Assembly (NCBI GenBank): GCA_016235875.1 | Contig: JACRII010000134.1 | Location: 1-42,626 of the forward strand | DNA length: 42,626 bases | Direction: 5' to 3' | DNA from: Planctomycetota bacterium | GTDB lineage: Bacteria; Planctomycetota; Brocadiia; Brocadiales; Brocadiaceae | In this document: positions 7,837 through 16,204 of the stretch, piece after piece | Layout: each line of letters starts with the position of its first letter | Numbering within the stretch: the stretch's first letter is position 1 | Notes under the pieces: model-generated | Databases searched by the model: none | Seen by the model: only the letters and a program-made list of their open reading frames with translations | Told to the model about the DNA's origin: nothing | Program-made: the position numbers and the translations under genes

Positions 7837-8163
7837 TTATTCTATGTTTGCACCGACAATAGCGGCCATCTGCATCATGTTGATCGTCTGGCCTTCTTTC
7901 AGATTTGAAAGGTCAGTGACCTTGCCTGATTTGCTTTGTGATTTTGTGTTTTTAAAGATCGGGAGCAATTTAGCATCAGCCACAATGAACTTGCCTGCGT
8001 TCTCAGGCTTTCCATTTTCAGTCTTTGTCTGAAGTTTATTCGCTTTAATATAGTCCCATAGTTTTTTGGTGATCTCTGTCCTGGGAAGTTCTGTTGCTCC
8101 CAGAAACGCTGCCAGCTCATTTTTCAACTTTACCGGTTTGTTCAATCCTTTTGCTTCTGCCAT
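7837..8163 (-). CDS. SWIB/MDM2-domain protein
   Basis: The 108-residue protein is almost entirely one SWIB domain: KPVKLKNELAAFLGATELPR, then KKLWDYIKANKLQ and ADAKLLPIFKN, matching the helix pattern of SWIB/MDM2 domains. In bacteria such domains occur alone or fused to topoisomerase I and are thought to act on chromatin or DNA; the role here is unknown. I place the start at ATG 8163, because AAGGAG, 8-9 bases before it, is a strong ribosome-binding site. An in-frame ATG at 8178 would put that site inside the gene. The gene stands alone between the RAYT element and the exporter operon. Confidence 0.85.
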   Translation of the reverse strand: MAEAKGLNKPVKLKNELAAFLGATELPRTEITKKLWDYIKANKLQTKTENGKPENAGKFIVADAKLLPIFKNTKSQSKSGKVTDLSNLKEGQTINMMQMAAIVGANIE

Positions 8164-8313
8164 TTTTAACTCCTTCATAGGTAGATTTAAATTAAATTAT
8201 ATCCGGGGAGCATATCTTCTGCCCATTTCATTTTACTCTAAATGGTATTTAAGACTCCCATATAAATTAATTATTGCATTTTATTGTTTTTTTATCAAAC
8301 GCAAATTCACCCG

Positions 8314-8347
8314 AAGTTCGCGCTACAACTGTAATTTTGAATTTCCT
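8314..8347 (-). repeat. Half copy of the 151-184 dispersed repeat
   Basis: These 34 bases match the reverse complement of 151-184 at 32 positions (AAGTTCGCGCTACAACTGTA is the shared core). The second hairpin arm found at 209-230 is absent here, so this is a half unit. It lies just past the stop codon of the last exporter gene. Confidence 0.75.
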
Positions 8348-8358
8348 TAACGCCAAAA

Positions 8359-9525
8359 CTATCTTGTACTCAGCGCATCAACGATATTCATTTTCGATGC
8401 GCGGAATGCGGGGAAAACTCCACCTAAAAATCCCATAATGATGGAGAAGAGCAAGGATTGATAAACGATCCCGCCTGTCAAGGTGAAGGAGAATGCCAGT
8501 TCTGAAAAAGTCTGCCAGTTTACGGTGGAGATTGTAAATAACTGCATAAAAGAGGCAAAGAAGAGTCCTATGAATCCACCGATGATGCTCATCAGCATTG
8601 ACTCTGCCAGAAAGGCAAAGAGAATATTCCTGCGCTGAAATCCGAGCGCCCGCAGTGTACCGATCTCGCTGGTGCGGTTTGCCACTGCGGCATACATGGT
8701 GATTGTTGCCCCGATCATTGCGCCAATGGAAAATATTATGGTCAGGGACATCCCCAGTATCCTGAGAAATTTGGTCATCATCTCCGATTGGTCAGCATAA
8801 TATTGTATTTCACGTCTGGCCTCAAGAGTCAATCGCGGGTCGCTTTCTATTCTTTCTTTTAATGCCTCGAAATCAGAAGCATCACGCAGTTTGAAGGTAA
8901 CGGAGGAATATACTGGCCTGCGGAATGCCTGCATGAGCTGGTCAACGTCGCCCCATATCTCTGAATTGAATCCGGTGCTTCCTGCACAAAAGGCGCCTAC
9001 CACCGTCCAGTCCCTCATCCCAAAGTGGAGTTTCTCTCCAATACCGCATCCCCTGAATCTCCTGGTAATATTTTCTCCCGCAATAACCTCGTAAGAGCCG
9101 GTTTTCGGCATCCGGCCTTCGATGAGTTTTACCTGGGGACGTAAAAGAAGCGATTGTTCATTGATTCCCCTGATGGTAACATTCGAGGGTTTTTCACTCC
9201 CTCTTTTCGGTAAGTTTATTATAACCATCAGTTCTTTGGCGGCAAGTCTCCGGCCGTTTTGTCCAATCGTTATTTCAGGCTGGGTCTCTACGATTGACGC
9301 CTGGTATCTGTCTATCCCGCTTTGTACTTCGGTAGTTGAGGCGCGCCGGATAATGATTACATTATCGTATGAGCCAGTATCTACAAGGGTTTTACGGAGT
9401 CCCTCTGCAAGCATAAGAATGGTGGCAAAGACGAAAACAACGAGCGCCATCCCGGAAGCCGTCAGGGTTGTTGTAAGTCGTCGTGTTAAGAGATTGCGGA
9501 AACTATACGATAAGGGTATCCTCAT
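8359..9525 (-). CDS. FtsX/MacB-type ABC transporter permease (second permease)
   Basis: The 388-residue protein has the MacB/FtsX permease plan: one N-terminal membrane segment (RNLLTRRLTTTLTASGMALVVFVFATIL), a large extracytoplasmic domain of about 200 residues, and three C-terminal membrane segments with the family signature RTSEIGTLRALGFQRRNI. Its ATG directly follows the TAA of the preceding permease, so they are co-translated. It would pair with the ATPase at 10670-11362 and the adaptor at 11697-12914 to export or reshuttle an envelope substrate (lipid, peptide or small molecule, not determinable). Confidence 0.88.
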   Translation of the reverse strand: MRIPLSYSFRNLLTRRLTTTLTASGMALVVFVFATILMLAEGLRKTLVDTGSYDNVIIIRRASTTEVQSGIDRYQASIVETQPEITIGQNGRRLAAKELMVIINLPKRGSEKPSNVTIRGINEQSLLLRPQVKLIEGRMPKTGSYEVIAGENITRRFRGCGIGEKLHFGMRDWTVVGAFCAGSTGFNSEIWGDVDQLMQAFRRPVYSSVTFKLRDASDFEALKERIESDPRLTLEARREIQYYADQSEMMTKFLRILGMSLTIIFSIGAMIGATITMYAAVANRTSEIGTLRALGFQRRNILFAFLAESMLMSIIGGFIGLFFASFMQLFTISTVNWQTFSELAFSFTLTGGIVYQSLLFSIIMGFLGGVFPAFRASKMNIVDALSTR

Positions 9526-10683
9526 TTATCCTATTTTCCTCAAACCGTCGGCAATCTGAATATTTACCGCACGCCATGTTGGAAAGACAGCCGCTAACAT
9601 GCCTACGAGAAATGAGGCCGCTATGTCCAGAAATATGGTTATTATCGATACCTTGAATACGGGAAAGAAACTGCCCATAGTTTTGCCGAAATACTCTGCG
9701 GTAGGGAAGGTGAGGATAATGCCAAATACACAGCCGGTTGTGCTGATAATAAGGGATTCGCCAAGGATCAGCGTGGCAATATGCCAGCCGCCAAACCCAA
9801 GGGTCTTCATGATGGCGTATTCCCCTATTCTCTCACGCGCAGTCATGGCCATGGTATTGGCAACGACCGCCATGATGATAATAATTACCATAAAAGAAAC
9901 GAGTTGAATTACCGTGACGATGGCTTCGGTCATGGTAACAAAACTCATCTGGAATGCCTTCTCTGTCTCGGTGAGGGTTTCGGCAAGTGAGTTTTTAAAC
10001 GTCTTGTCCACAGCCTCTGATATCTCAGCGGCCTGGTCGGGGTCGTCTATTCCAATGATGTAGACGCCTGTCTGATCGGTCCGTCTCGGCGTGGTCTTTT
10101 TTAAGCGTTCGTTGAGATAGTTCCAGTGAAAGAATAATTGTGTTTCGTCCGCGCTCTTTTCAGCGCCGTAATATATGCCCCGAAGTACAAATTCCCACGC
10201 GCCTGGGAAGATGGTTCCTTTTAAGATTATAGTATCACCGACCTTCCACTGGAACCGCTCTGCTACCTTACGGCCGGCTATGGCAGACTTACGATCCCTG
10301 ATAAACGCCGTCTTCTGGTCTTCCGGCAGCACATATTCCGGATATAACTCCAGGAACGTTTTTGGCTCAACGGCGAAGTTCGGAATAAAGTTTTTTTCGG
10401 ATATATAAGTACCGTTGAACCATATTGCATAGGAAACGCCTTTCACTCCAGGAATTTGACGGATCTTTTCCTTGTACGAAAGGGGTAGAGAGAAGACAAG
10501 GGAAATTGAATTTCTGGAAATGAGACGGGCTGAAGAAGACGCCTCCACACCTGAATACCATGCGCTAACCAGTGTCCTCAGTATTCCAAACGCCAGAATG
10601 GCAATAGTGATACCGAGGATGGTGAGCGCAGTGCGCAGCTTGTGGCGCAGTGCATTTCTGAAAATAAGCTTAAGGATGTGCAT
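9526..10683 (-). CDS. FtsX/MacB-type ABC transporter permease (first permease)
   Basis: The 385-residue protein begins [20 protein letters not shown] and has one N-terminal membrane segment, a periplasmic-type domain, and three C-terminal segments with ARERIGEYAIMKTLGFGGWH, the hallmark of FtsX-like permeases. It overlaps the end of the upstream ATPase gene by 14 bases and ends directly against the next permease. Two different permeases with one ATPase point to a heterodimeric complex like LolCDE or the YknYZ type, instead of a single fused MacB. Confidence 0.88.
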   Translation of the reverse strand: MHILKLIFRNALRHKLRTALTILGITIAILAFGILRTLVSAWYSGVEASSSARLISRNSISLVFSLPLSYKEKIRQIPGVKGVSYAIWFNGTYISEKNFIPNFAVEPKTFLELYPEYVLPEDQKTAFIRDRKSAIAGRKVAERFQWKVGDTIILKGTIFPGAWEFVLRGIYYGAEKSADETQLFFHWNYLNERLKKTTPRRTDQTGVYIIGIDDPDQAAEISEAVDKTFKNSLAETLTETEKAFQMSFVTMTEAIVTVIQLVSFMVIIIIMAVVANTMAMTARERIGEYAIMKTLGFGGWHIATLILGESLIISTTGCVFGIILTFPTAEYFGKTMGSFFPVFKVSIITIFLDIAASFLVGMLAAVFPTWRAVNIQIADGLRKIG

Positions 10684-11362
10684 TTAAAATGCCTTTTTCA
10701 AGCTTTCTGATAATATGCGCCCTTTCCGCCGCATGAGGGTCATGGGTAACCATGATAATCGTCTTGCCAAATTCCTGGTTTAAACGGGCTATAAGTTCCA
10801 ATATTTCTTCAGCAGAAACCCTGTCAAGATCACCCGTCGGTTCATCCGCTACCAGGACAGTCGGATCGGTGACAATCGCACGCGCTATGGCGACGCGCTG
10901 CTGCTGACCGCCAGACAATTGTGAAGGATAATGATCCATCCGGTCGGCCAGGCCAACCATCTGGAGCGCCATCTCCACATGCTCTCGCCTTTCCTTTCTC
11001 GAAAGCCAGGTTAAAAGAAGCGGGAGTTCCACATTTTCGAATGCAGTGAGTACAGGAATCAGATTGTAAAATTGAAAGATGAATCCCACATGGGTAGCCC
11101 GCCAGCGGGCAAGTTCGGTTTCCGTCATCGAGGTAATGTCTAGCCCGCCAACCATTACTGTACCGGTATCCGTCTTGTCTATGCCTGCAATGAGATTTAG
11201 CAGGGTGCTCTTGCCCGATCCGGAAGGTCCCATTAATGCAAGGAATTCGCCTTCCGGTATATCAAAATTGATATTTTCCAGCACCGGTATGACCTGAATT
11301 CCGCGTCGATAAGATTTTGTAAGATTCCTTATTTCAACAATTGGTTGTTTTATCTCTGTCAT
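10670..11362 (-). CDS. ABC transporter ATPase, LolD/MacB family
   Basis: The 230-residue nucleotide-binding subunit has Walker [10 protein letters not shown] (45-53), Q-loop FQFYNLIP (about 96-103), ABC signature LSGGQQQR (149-156), Walker B with DEPTGDLD (173-180) and switch His in MVTHD. The length and the [18 protein letters not shown] stretch fit the LolD/MacB/YknY group that drives FtsX-like permeases mechanically. It lies downstream of the adaptor gene across a 334-base repeat-bearing gap, and overlaps the first permease gene. Confidence 0.93.
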   Translation of the reverse strand: MTEIKQPIVEIRNLTKSYRRGIQVIPVLENINFDIPEGEFLALMGPSGSGKSTLLNLIAGIDKTDTGTVMVGGLDITSMTETELARWRATHVGFIFQFYNLIPVLTAFENVELPLLLTWLSRKERREHVEMALQMVGLADRMDHYPSQLSGGQQQRVAIARAIVTDPTVLVADEPTGDLDRVSAEEILELIARLNQEFGKTIIMVTHDPHAAERAHIIRKLEKGILNAHP

Positions 11363-11458
11363 TATTGTTCATGTATAGAAATTTCAAACCAGAAATTCCG
11401 AAACAATGTTATGCAAATAGTCATGAAAATACCTAACACCCTCCCTTAATCCCTCCCA

Positions 11459-11485
11459 TCGTTCGACTGAGCTCACGACGAAGTC
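11459..11485 (-). repeat. 27-bp near-palindrome shared with 2712-2740
   Basis: The minus strand reads GACTTCGTCGTGAGCTCAGT followed by CGAACGA. The copy at 2712-2740 is the same on the plus strand except that the centre is GAGCGCTC instead of GAGCTC. The element is embedded between short C-rich and G-rich inverted arms. Confidence 0.75.
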
Positions 11486-11605
11486 AAGGGAGGGAGAAAT
11501 TCCTTTCCCCTGTGTGGGAGAGGTTAGGTGAGGGGGCTATTCATAATAGACCTTGTGATCTATAGTCTTAATCCAGCGGTAAGAGGGTTAGTGTTTGTTT
11601 CATGT

Positions 11606-11681
11606 GTCATTGCGAGCACCCGAAGGGTACGTGTCAATCTCTGAAAAATACAAGGGATTGCTTCACTCCGTTCGCAATGAC
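11606..11681. repeat. GTCATTGCGA dispersed inverted-repeat element, diverged copy
   Basis: Ends GTCATTGCGA (11606-11615) and TCGCAATGAC (11672-11681) are perfect complements. The interior contains GGGATTGCTTC, as in the copy at 16932-16998. This is the widespread intergenic GTCATTGCGAG...GAAGCAATC repeat type. Confidence 0.8.
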
Positions 11682-11696
11682 GGCTCTGAACGGCTT

Positions 11697-12914
11697 CTAT
11701 TTTTCTTTAATCTTAATCCTTGTTCCATTCTTGAGATTTTTCGGTGGATTCACTGCCACCTTGTCTCCCGATTTGACGCCGTCTAATACCTCTATCAGGT
11801 CGCCAATCTGTGAGCCTGTAGTTAAAGGGGTTTTATACACACGATTTCCATTTACAACGAAAACAGACCTGGTATTGTTGTTTATCATGATTGCATTGCT
11901 GTTCAAGGCAGTCTTCGGTTTTTGCTCCTCCAGAGTGACAGACCTTTCAAGAAAGGCAACCTTGGCGCTCATCTCGGGGAGGATGCGATCATCCTTATCT
12001 AAAAATTTAACCTTTACCATGACCGATGCCTTACTGCGGTCAGCCGTAGGAACGATCATATGCACCATACCTCGGAAGCGGTTTTCAGGAAGGGCGTCCA
12101 GTTGTATTTCACACGGCTGGCCTATTTTTACTTTTTGCAAATTTGATTCTGAAACATCTGCCTCCACAAGAAGAGAGTCCATATCGGCAATGGTTACGAC
12201 GGCAGCCCTGGCAGTAGCGGCGGCCCCCAGCGGCGCAACGATGTCGCCCACATCGGCGTTTTTGGTTAGCACAACCGCATCAAATGGCGCACGGATGAAC
12301 GTATATCTCAAAGAAATTCTGGCAAAATGCACCGCTGCCTTATAAGCATTTATGGCTGACTCTGCTGCGGACACAGCAGCATTTGCCTTGTTATAACGAG
12401 CCACAGCAATATCAAGTTCAGACTGCGGCACTACACCTTGAGAAAGAAGTTCCCTTTGACGATTATAATGCAGTGTGGCGTCATTCATTTCTGCCTTTGC
12501 CATATCCAGATTGAACATAGCATTGTCCAGATTTGCTATTGCCTGGTCACGTGCTGCTGCCGCATCTTCACCTTCCAGCTTGGCAATTACCTGTCCCTTC
12601 TTCACCTTGCTTCCTTCTTCTACCCCCAGCCATTCAAGTCGTCCGGTTATCTTAGATGCTACTGCTGCCTTACGCTGTGCTACTACATAACCGCTGGCAT
12701 TTAATAAAGTAAATGTTTGGGAAGGATAAACCTGTGAAACGGTTGATACCTTTACCTCAACGACGGGATTAAAAACTATTCGATAAAGAATGAAACCAAT
12801 TATGAGGGCAGACACAAGCATGGTTATTTTTAAGAGCAATTTCCTGCGTCCGCGGCGATACTGCATCGCATCAGATTTGTCTATTTTTAATTTTGATATG
12901 TCTTTATTTACCAC
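11697..12914 (-). CDS. MacA-like periplasmic adaptor (HlyD/RND-type fusion protein)
   Basis: The protein has one N-terminal membrane segment (LLLKITMLVSALIIGFILYRIVF), a lipoyl/barrel half (GYVVAQRKAAVASKITGRLEW), a coiled-coil hairpin rich in Ala (ARDQAIANLDNAMFNLDMAK and on), the second half-motif FIRAPFDAVVLTKNADVGDI, and a C-terminal beta-barrel and membrane-proximal domain. This is the classic membrane fusion protein order. I favour the GTG start at 12914, with AAAGGA 7 bases before it. A TTG in frame at 12971 would add 19 residues but has no ribosome-binding site. It links the inner ABC permeases at 8359-10683 to an outer membrane exit. Confidence 0.88.
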   Translation of the reverse strand: MVNKDISKLKIDKSDAMQYRRGRRKLLLKITMLVSALIIGFILYRIVFNPVVEVKVSTVSQVYPSQTFTLLNASGYVVAQRKAAVASKITGRLEWLGVEEGSKVKKGQVIAKLEGEDAAAARDQAIANLDNAMFNLDMAKAEMNDATLHYNRQRELLSQGVVPQSELDIAVARYNKANAAVSAAESAINAYKAAVHFARISLRYTFIRAPFDAVVLTKNADVGDIVAPLGAAATARAAVVTIADMDSLLVEADVSESNLQKVKIGQPCEIQLDALPENRFRGMVHMIVPTADRSKASVMVKVKFLDKDDRILPEMSAKVAFLERSVTLEEQKPKTALNSNAIMINNNTRSVFVVNGNRVYKTPLTTGSQIGDLIEVLDGVKSGDKVAVNPPKNLKNGTRIKIKEK

Positions 12915-13174
12915 GATTCGATCCTTTGACGTTCTATTCTCTTTTAAGGTACAATACTCAGGGATTCTCAATATACTTGATACTTAATATTTTTGCTATA
13001 AATTATTTCGACTGCATTAATACGATTTGCAATTCATTGATTTGCTGGGAATAGAGAGGTTTGTTCTTGCTTAGGAGAACATTTGATAGTGAATTGGGAT
13101 GGGAACAAATTGATGTTGTTTGTATCTGAATCTCATCTGTGTAATCTGAGAAATCTGTGGTTTCAATGGTCAGG

Positions 13175-14317
13175 TTAAGACCATATACCGGGTATGGGTT
13201 GTTCGCAATCCTTGCACTTATTATCAATCAAGTGGTTTTCCAATATGGAGAATCCCGCCCGCCTGATGACAATGTTCTTGCAGTGCGGACAGTAGGTATT
13301 TTCACCTTCATGTCCGGGCACATTACCCACGTAAGGGAAATGAAGTCCCGTATCAAGGGCAACCTTTCTGGCCATCTCCAGGGTTTTTACCGGTGTTGGC
13401 GGCAGGTTCTTTATCTTGTAGGTTGGATGAAAACGGGTGAAATGGATGGGGACGTCTGGACCAAGATTTTCTTTAATCCATGCGCACATCTCCTTAAATT
13501 CCTTTTCGCTGTCGTTGAGTGTGGGTATCACGAGCATAACAATCTCAAACCAAATCCCAATTTTCTTTAAGGTCAACAAGGTATTTAATACGGGTTTCAA
13601 TTCGCCTGTGCAGGTATTTTGGTAAAATTTCTCCGTAAAACCTTTCAAGTCGATCTTCACTGCGCTCAGGTGTTGACAGAGTTCCCTTAAAGGTTTTTCT
13701 TGAATATAACCGTTCGATATCATAACACTCTTTAAGCCATGCTTATTGCCCAGTTGCGCCGTATCAAACATATATTCATAAAAAACTACCGGTTCGGAAT
13801 ACGTATAGGCTATTGTTTTACTGCCGCTTGTTTTGGCATCATTTACCACATCTTCAGGAGTCAGCTTGATACTTTCAACCTGTTCTGGCCGATATTGCGA
13901 TATCTGCCAGTTCTGGCAAAATTTACACTCAACGTTGCATCCCGCCGTGGCAAGGGAATAAGCCTTTGTGCCCGGTAAAAAGTGGAACATGGGTTTCTTC
14001 TCAACAGGATCGACATTTAGTGCGCAGACGCGTGAATGCACCAGGGTATAGTAACTACCGCCGCGATTTTCCCGCACACCGCAGTAGCCGCGTTCCATAT
14101 CGGCAATGGTGCATTTTCGTGGACAGAGTTCGCATTCCACACGAAGGTCTTCCAGCTTCTTGTAATGCATGGCCTCCTTGACAGGAAACCCTTGATTAAT
14201 GCCCTTCAGTGACTCAGGGGTATAAACATCTTCTGCCCAGGCAACTAATTTATTTCCAAGACAGAGACTGCACGCCCCGAACATGCCTGCTTTTATTAAC
14301 GACCTTCTGGTAATCAT
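13175..14317 (-). CDS. Radical SAM enzyme, AmmeMemoRadiSam (AmrS/PflA-like) with Tat signal
   Basis: The 380-residue protein begins MITRRSLIKAGMFGACSLCL, a Tat signal-like start. A cysteine cluster ECELCPRKC...YCG (C62, C65, C69, C79) precedes the radical SAM motif CNVECKFC (C127, C131, C134). After the TIM-barrel core the C-terminus has two CxxC pairs (CPHC and CKDC), suggesting a zinc ribbon or extra cluster. This architecture matches the radical SAM component of the AmmeMemoRadiSam system; its substrate is unknown in general. Neither the AMMECR1 nor the Memo partner is encoded here. Export of an SAM-dependent enzyme would be unusual, so the Tat-like segment may serve as a membrane anchor or cofactor-loading leader. 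Confidence 0.85.
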   Translation of the reverse strand: MITRRSLIKAGMFGACSLCLGNKLVAWAEDVYTPESLKGINQGFPVKEAMHYKKLEDLRVECELCPRKCTIADMERGYCGVRENRGGSYYTLVHSRVCALNVDPVEKKPMFHFLPGTKAYSLATAGCNVECKFCQNWQISQYRPEQVESIKLTPEDVVNDAKTSGSKTIAYTYSEPVVFYEYMFDTAQLGNKHGLKSVMISNGYIQEKPLRELCQHLSAVKIDLKGFTEKFYQNTCTGELKPVLNTLLTLKKIGIWFEIVMLVIPTLNDSEKEFKEMCAWIKENLGPDVPIHFTRFHPTYKIKNLPPTPVKTLEMARKVALDTGLHFPYVGNVPGHEGENTYCPHCKNIVIRRAGFSILENHLIDNKCKDCEQPIPGIWS

Positions 14318-14570
14318 AAAACACCTTTGCTTAAATATTCAGAAGCAAGAAGCTGGAAATCAGAATCAAGAAACAATAACCGGGAATTGAAATCTATTCA
14401 AATTATATTGCCATTACGTCGGCAAGTCAAGGAATGTAGAAATCGGCATTTTTGTCATTAGGTTTTATCTTATATTTCGGGAAGGATTTTGGGGTGACTT
14501 TTTCTGTCTAATTTGGTAGACTCCTGGCAATCATGGTAATATAAACCTTAGATTAAGCGTTGTAAGGTCA
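14318..14570. other. Non-coding stretch before the HEPN remnant
   Basis: This is the upstream region of the divergent radical SAM gene. It holds AT-rich sequence with no clear gene, repeat or strong promoter that I can defend. Together with the fragment at 14571-14675 it fills the gap of over 300 bases before the Mut7-C gene. Confidence 0.4.
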
Positions 14571-14675
14571 TGGTTTAAAAAAGCAGAAAATGATCTAACA
14601 AACGCAGAACATACGATGAAAACGGAGAACCCTCCCTGTGATACAGTCTACATAACATGTCTTCTGAACCTTTGA
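14571..14675 (+). pseudogene. HEPN-domain protein remnant, N-terminal part
   Basis: The frame from 14571 reads WFKKAENDLTNAEHTMKTEN and PPCDTVYIT, matching the first helix and the NPP-DT loop of HEPN proteins (usually WxxKAExDLxxAExxLxxxxPPxDTxCFHxQQAAEKYLKA). It loses similarity exactly where the QQAAEKxLKA helix should follow and stops at 14673-14675, inside the Mut7-C gene start. No start codon is present in frame. HEPN proteins are usually toxins paired with MNT nucleotidyltransferases; no partner is present. Confidence 0.6.
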
Positions 14676-15124
14676 AGTTTATTGCAGATGCTATGCTTGG
14701 CAGGCTTGCACGATGGCTGCGCATACTTGGGTATGATGTATCATACGAATCTTCTATTTCTGATGACGACCTTATTGCAATGGCCATTCGCGAACACCGC
14801 ATTATCTTAACCATGGATAGGAAGCTCACCGAACGTGAATCGGCAAAGAATTCTCTGCTTATCAAAAGCCCTTCTTATAATGAGCAACTCAAACAGGTTA
14901 TTACACATTACAATATCGATTATAAATCAGGGATTTTTACGCGATGTCTGGTTTGTAATGGACTATTAGAGCCTGTTGCGAAAGAGAAGATAAAAGACAG
15001 AATACCACCATATGTTTATTCGACACAGGATGAATTCGATATTTGTCCACAATGCGGCCGTATTTACTGGTCAGGTACACATAGAGTAAAAATGCTGGGA
15101 ATGCTTGGTGAAATTATGAAGTAA
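14657..15124 (+). CDS. Mut7-C domain protein (PIN-like fold plus zinc ribbon)
   Basis: The 155-residue protein begins with FIADAMLGRLARWLRILGYD (8-27), the signature of Mut7-C/DUF82 proteins, a PIN-like domain with conserved acidic residues (D11, D36-D38, D54 in LTMDRKL). The C-terminal zinc ribbon uses C97xxC100 and C130xxC133 and ends SGTHRVKML. The family is predicted to be an RNase; its natural target is not known. The start ATG overlaps a HEPN fragment, so the gene may have landed next to, or replaced, that gene. An earlier start is not supported. Confidence 0.85.
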   Translation: MSSEPLKFIADAMLGRLARWLRILGYDVSYESSISDDDLIAMAIREHRIILTMDRKLTERESAKNSLLIKSPSYNEQLKQVITHYNIDYKSGIFTRCLVCNGLLEPVAKEKIKDRIPPYVYSTQDEFDICPQCGRIYWSGTHRVKMLGMLGEIMK

Positions 15125-15254
15125 TTTCGCCACAAATTACCACGAATATTTGACAATTTCTGCATGGTTTTGTATAGTTATTAGAAATTATTGGAGGCGT
15201 TAGAAATTTCCTTTTTATACAATAAATTCGATACTTTTTTAATAAGGGAAGAAC

Positions 15255-16190
15255 ATGAAAAGACATTTTATACCTCTATTATCATGTTTGCTTGTAATCT
15301 CATTTCTGCGAGGTGCACTTTCTGCTGAGAAAAAGCATCAAAATGAAGAAGTTCTAGCAACTGTCAATGGGAAAAAAATAACACAGGCGGATTTAGCGAA
15401 TCGACTTGAAACTTTCAGAAATACAGAGGCAGAAACACTCAATACTATTAAACAGGAAATCCTGGATCAACTGATTACCGATATATTGCTGGAAGAATTC
15501 ATTGATAAACAGGGTTTAGTTGTTGCCCCTGAGGAGATTGAGCGGGAGGTGAATCAGATAAGAAGTAATATCACAGGTAATCAAAAGGATTCTGGTCAAT
15601 CACTGGAAAAAGTTCTTGCAGCGATAGGTTCTAATATTGGTGAATTCAAAAGAAGTATAAAGCATTCTCTTGCGCTTGGAAAATATTTCAATAATAAGAT
15701 CGATGACAGGACTCTGGAGAAATATTATGATGGAAATAAGAGCCTTTTTAATGGCGAGTCTGTTAAGGTCAGCCACATACTCATCGATACAAGAGATATG
15801 AAGACGCAGGAAGAATTATCACATGCGCTGGAACAAATCAAAAGCATTAAAAAAGAAATCGATCTCGGGGCGGCTTTTGATGAAATGGCAAAAAAATATT
15901 CCAACTGTCCATCGGCTCAAAATGGGGGTGATTTAGGATTTATTCAAAGAAAAGGCAACCTCGCAAAGTCATTTTCAGACGCAGCATTTTCTTTACGGAT
16001 AGGTCAGGTAAGTGAACCGGTTCAGACGGAATATGGATACCATCTCATAAAAGTAACGGAGAAAAAAGAAGGCGCTAATGTTAAATTTGGGGATGTTAAG
16101 GAAAAAGTCAAGTTAGCAGTGCTGGATGAGGAGACCCTCAAATTACTCTCTCAGCTTCATAAAGCGGCACAAATTGTGATTAACCAGTAA
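15255..16190 (+). CDS. Parvulin-type peptidyl-prolyl isomerase (SurA/PrsA-like)
   Basis: The 311-residue protein has a signal peptide (MKRHFIPLLSCLLVISFLRG, cleavage near ALSA), then a SurA-N-type segment starting EVLATVNGKKITQADL, a helical linker, and a parvulin domain from about residue 172 (VKVSHILIDTRDMKTQEELS) to YGYHLIKVTE. Conserved parvulin features include SHILI, the FDEMAKKYSNCPSAQNGGDLG block and the AFSLRIGQVSEPVQTEYGYHLI tail. GGGAAG precedes the start. It would help fold exported proteins. It is a paralogue of the lipoprotein at 29149-30249, which shares the TKGMKTQEEL-like insert. Confidence 0.92.
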   Translation: MKRHFIPLLSCLLVISFLRGALSAEKKHQNEEVLATVNGKKITQADLANRLETFRNTEAETLNTIKQEILDQLITDILLEEFIDKQGLVVAPEEIEREVNQIRSNITGNQKDSGQSLEKVLAAIGSNIGEFKRSIKHSLALGKYFNNKIDDRTLEKYYDGNKSLFNGESVKVSHILIDTRDMKTQEELSHALEQIKSIKKEIDLGAAFDEMAKKYSNCPSAQNGGDLGFIQRKGNLAKSFSDAAFSLRIGQVSEPVQTEYGYHLIKVTEKKEGANVKFGDVKEKVKLAVLDEETLKLLSQLHKAAQIVINQ

Positions 16191-16204
16191 TATCATTTTT
16201 TGTA

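Larger units (their letters stand above)
11363..11696. other. 334-bp repeat-bearing gap inside the exporter operon
   Basis: No gene is visible. The gap holds a CCCTCCCTT/AAGGGAGGG inverted repeat (about 11440-11495) enclosing the near-palindrome at 11459-11485, a GGGAGAGG...GAGGGGG tail, and the GTCATTGCGA element at 11606-11681. These separate the adaptor gene from the ATPase gene, which are otherwise co-directional, so the repeats may modulate or interrupt read-through. Confidence 0.7.

Noticed and set aside
7899-8120. 73-residue frame inside the SWIB gene
   Set aside because: It is a shadow of the SWIB coding sequence in another phase; only the SWIB frame has motif support and a ribosome-binding site.
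11602-12345. Long plus-strand frame (247 codons) antisense to the MacA-like gene
   Set aside because: It is a mirror of the real adaptor gene and includes the GTCATTGCGA repeat; no conserved motif is seen.
13003-13227. 74-residue minus-strand frame just downstream of the radical SAM gene
   Set aside because: It overlaps the end of that gene, and the translation has no family resemblance or ribosome-binding site.
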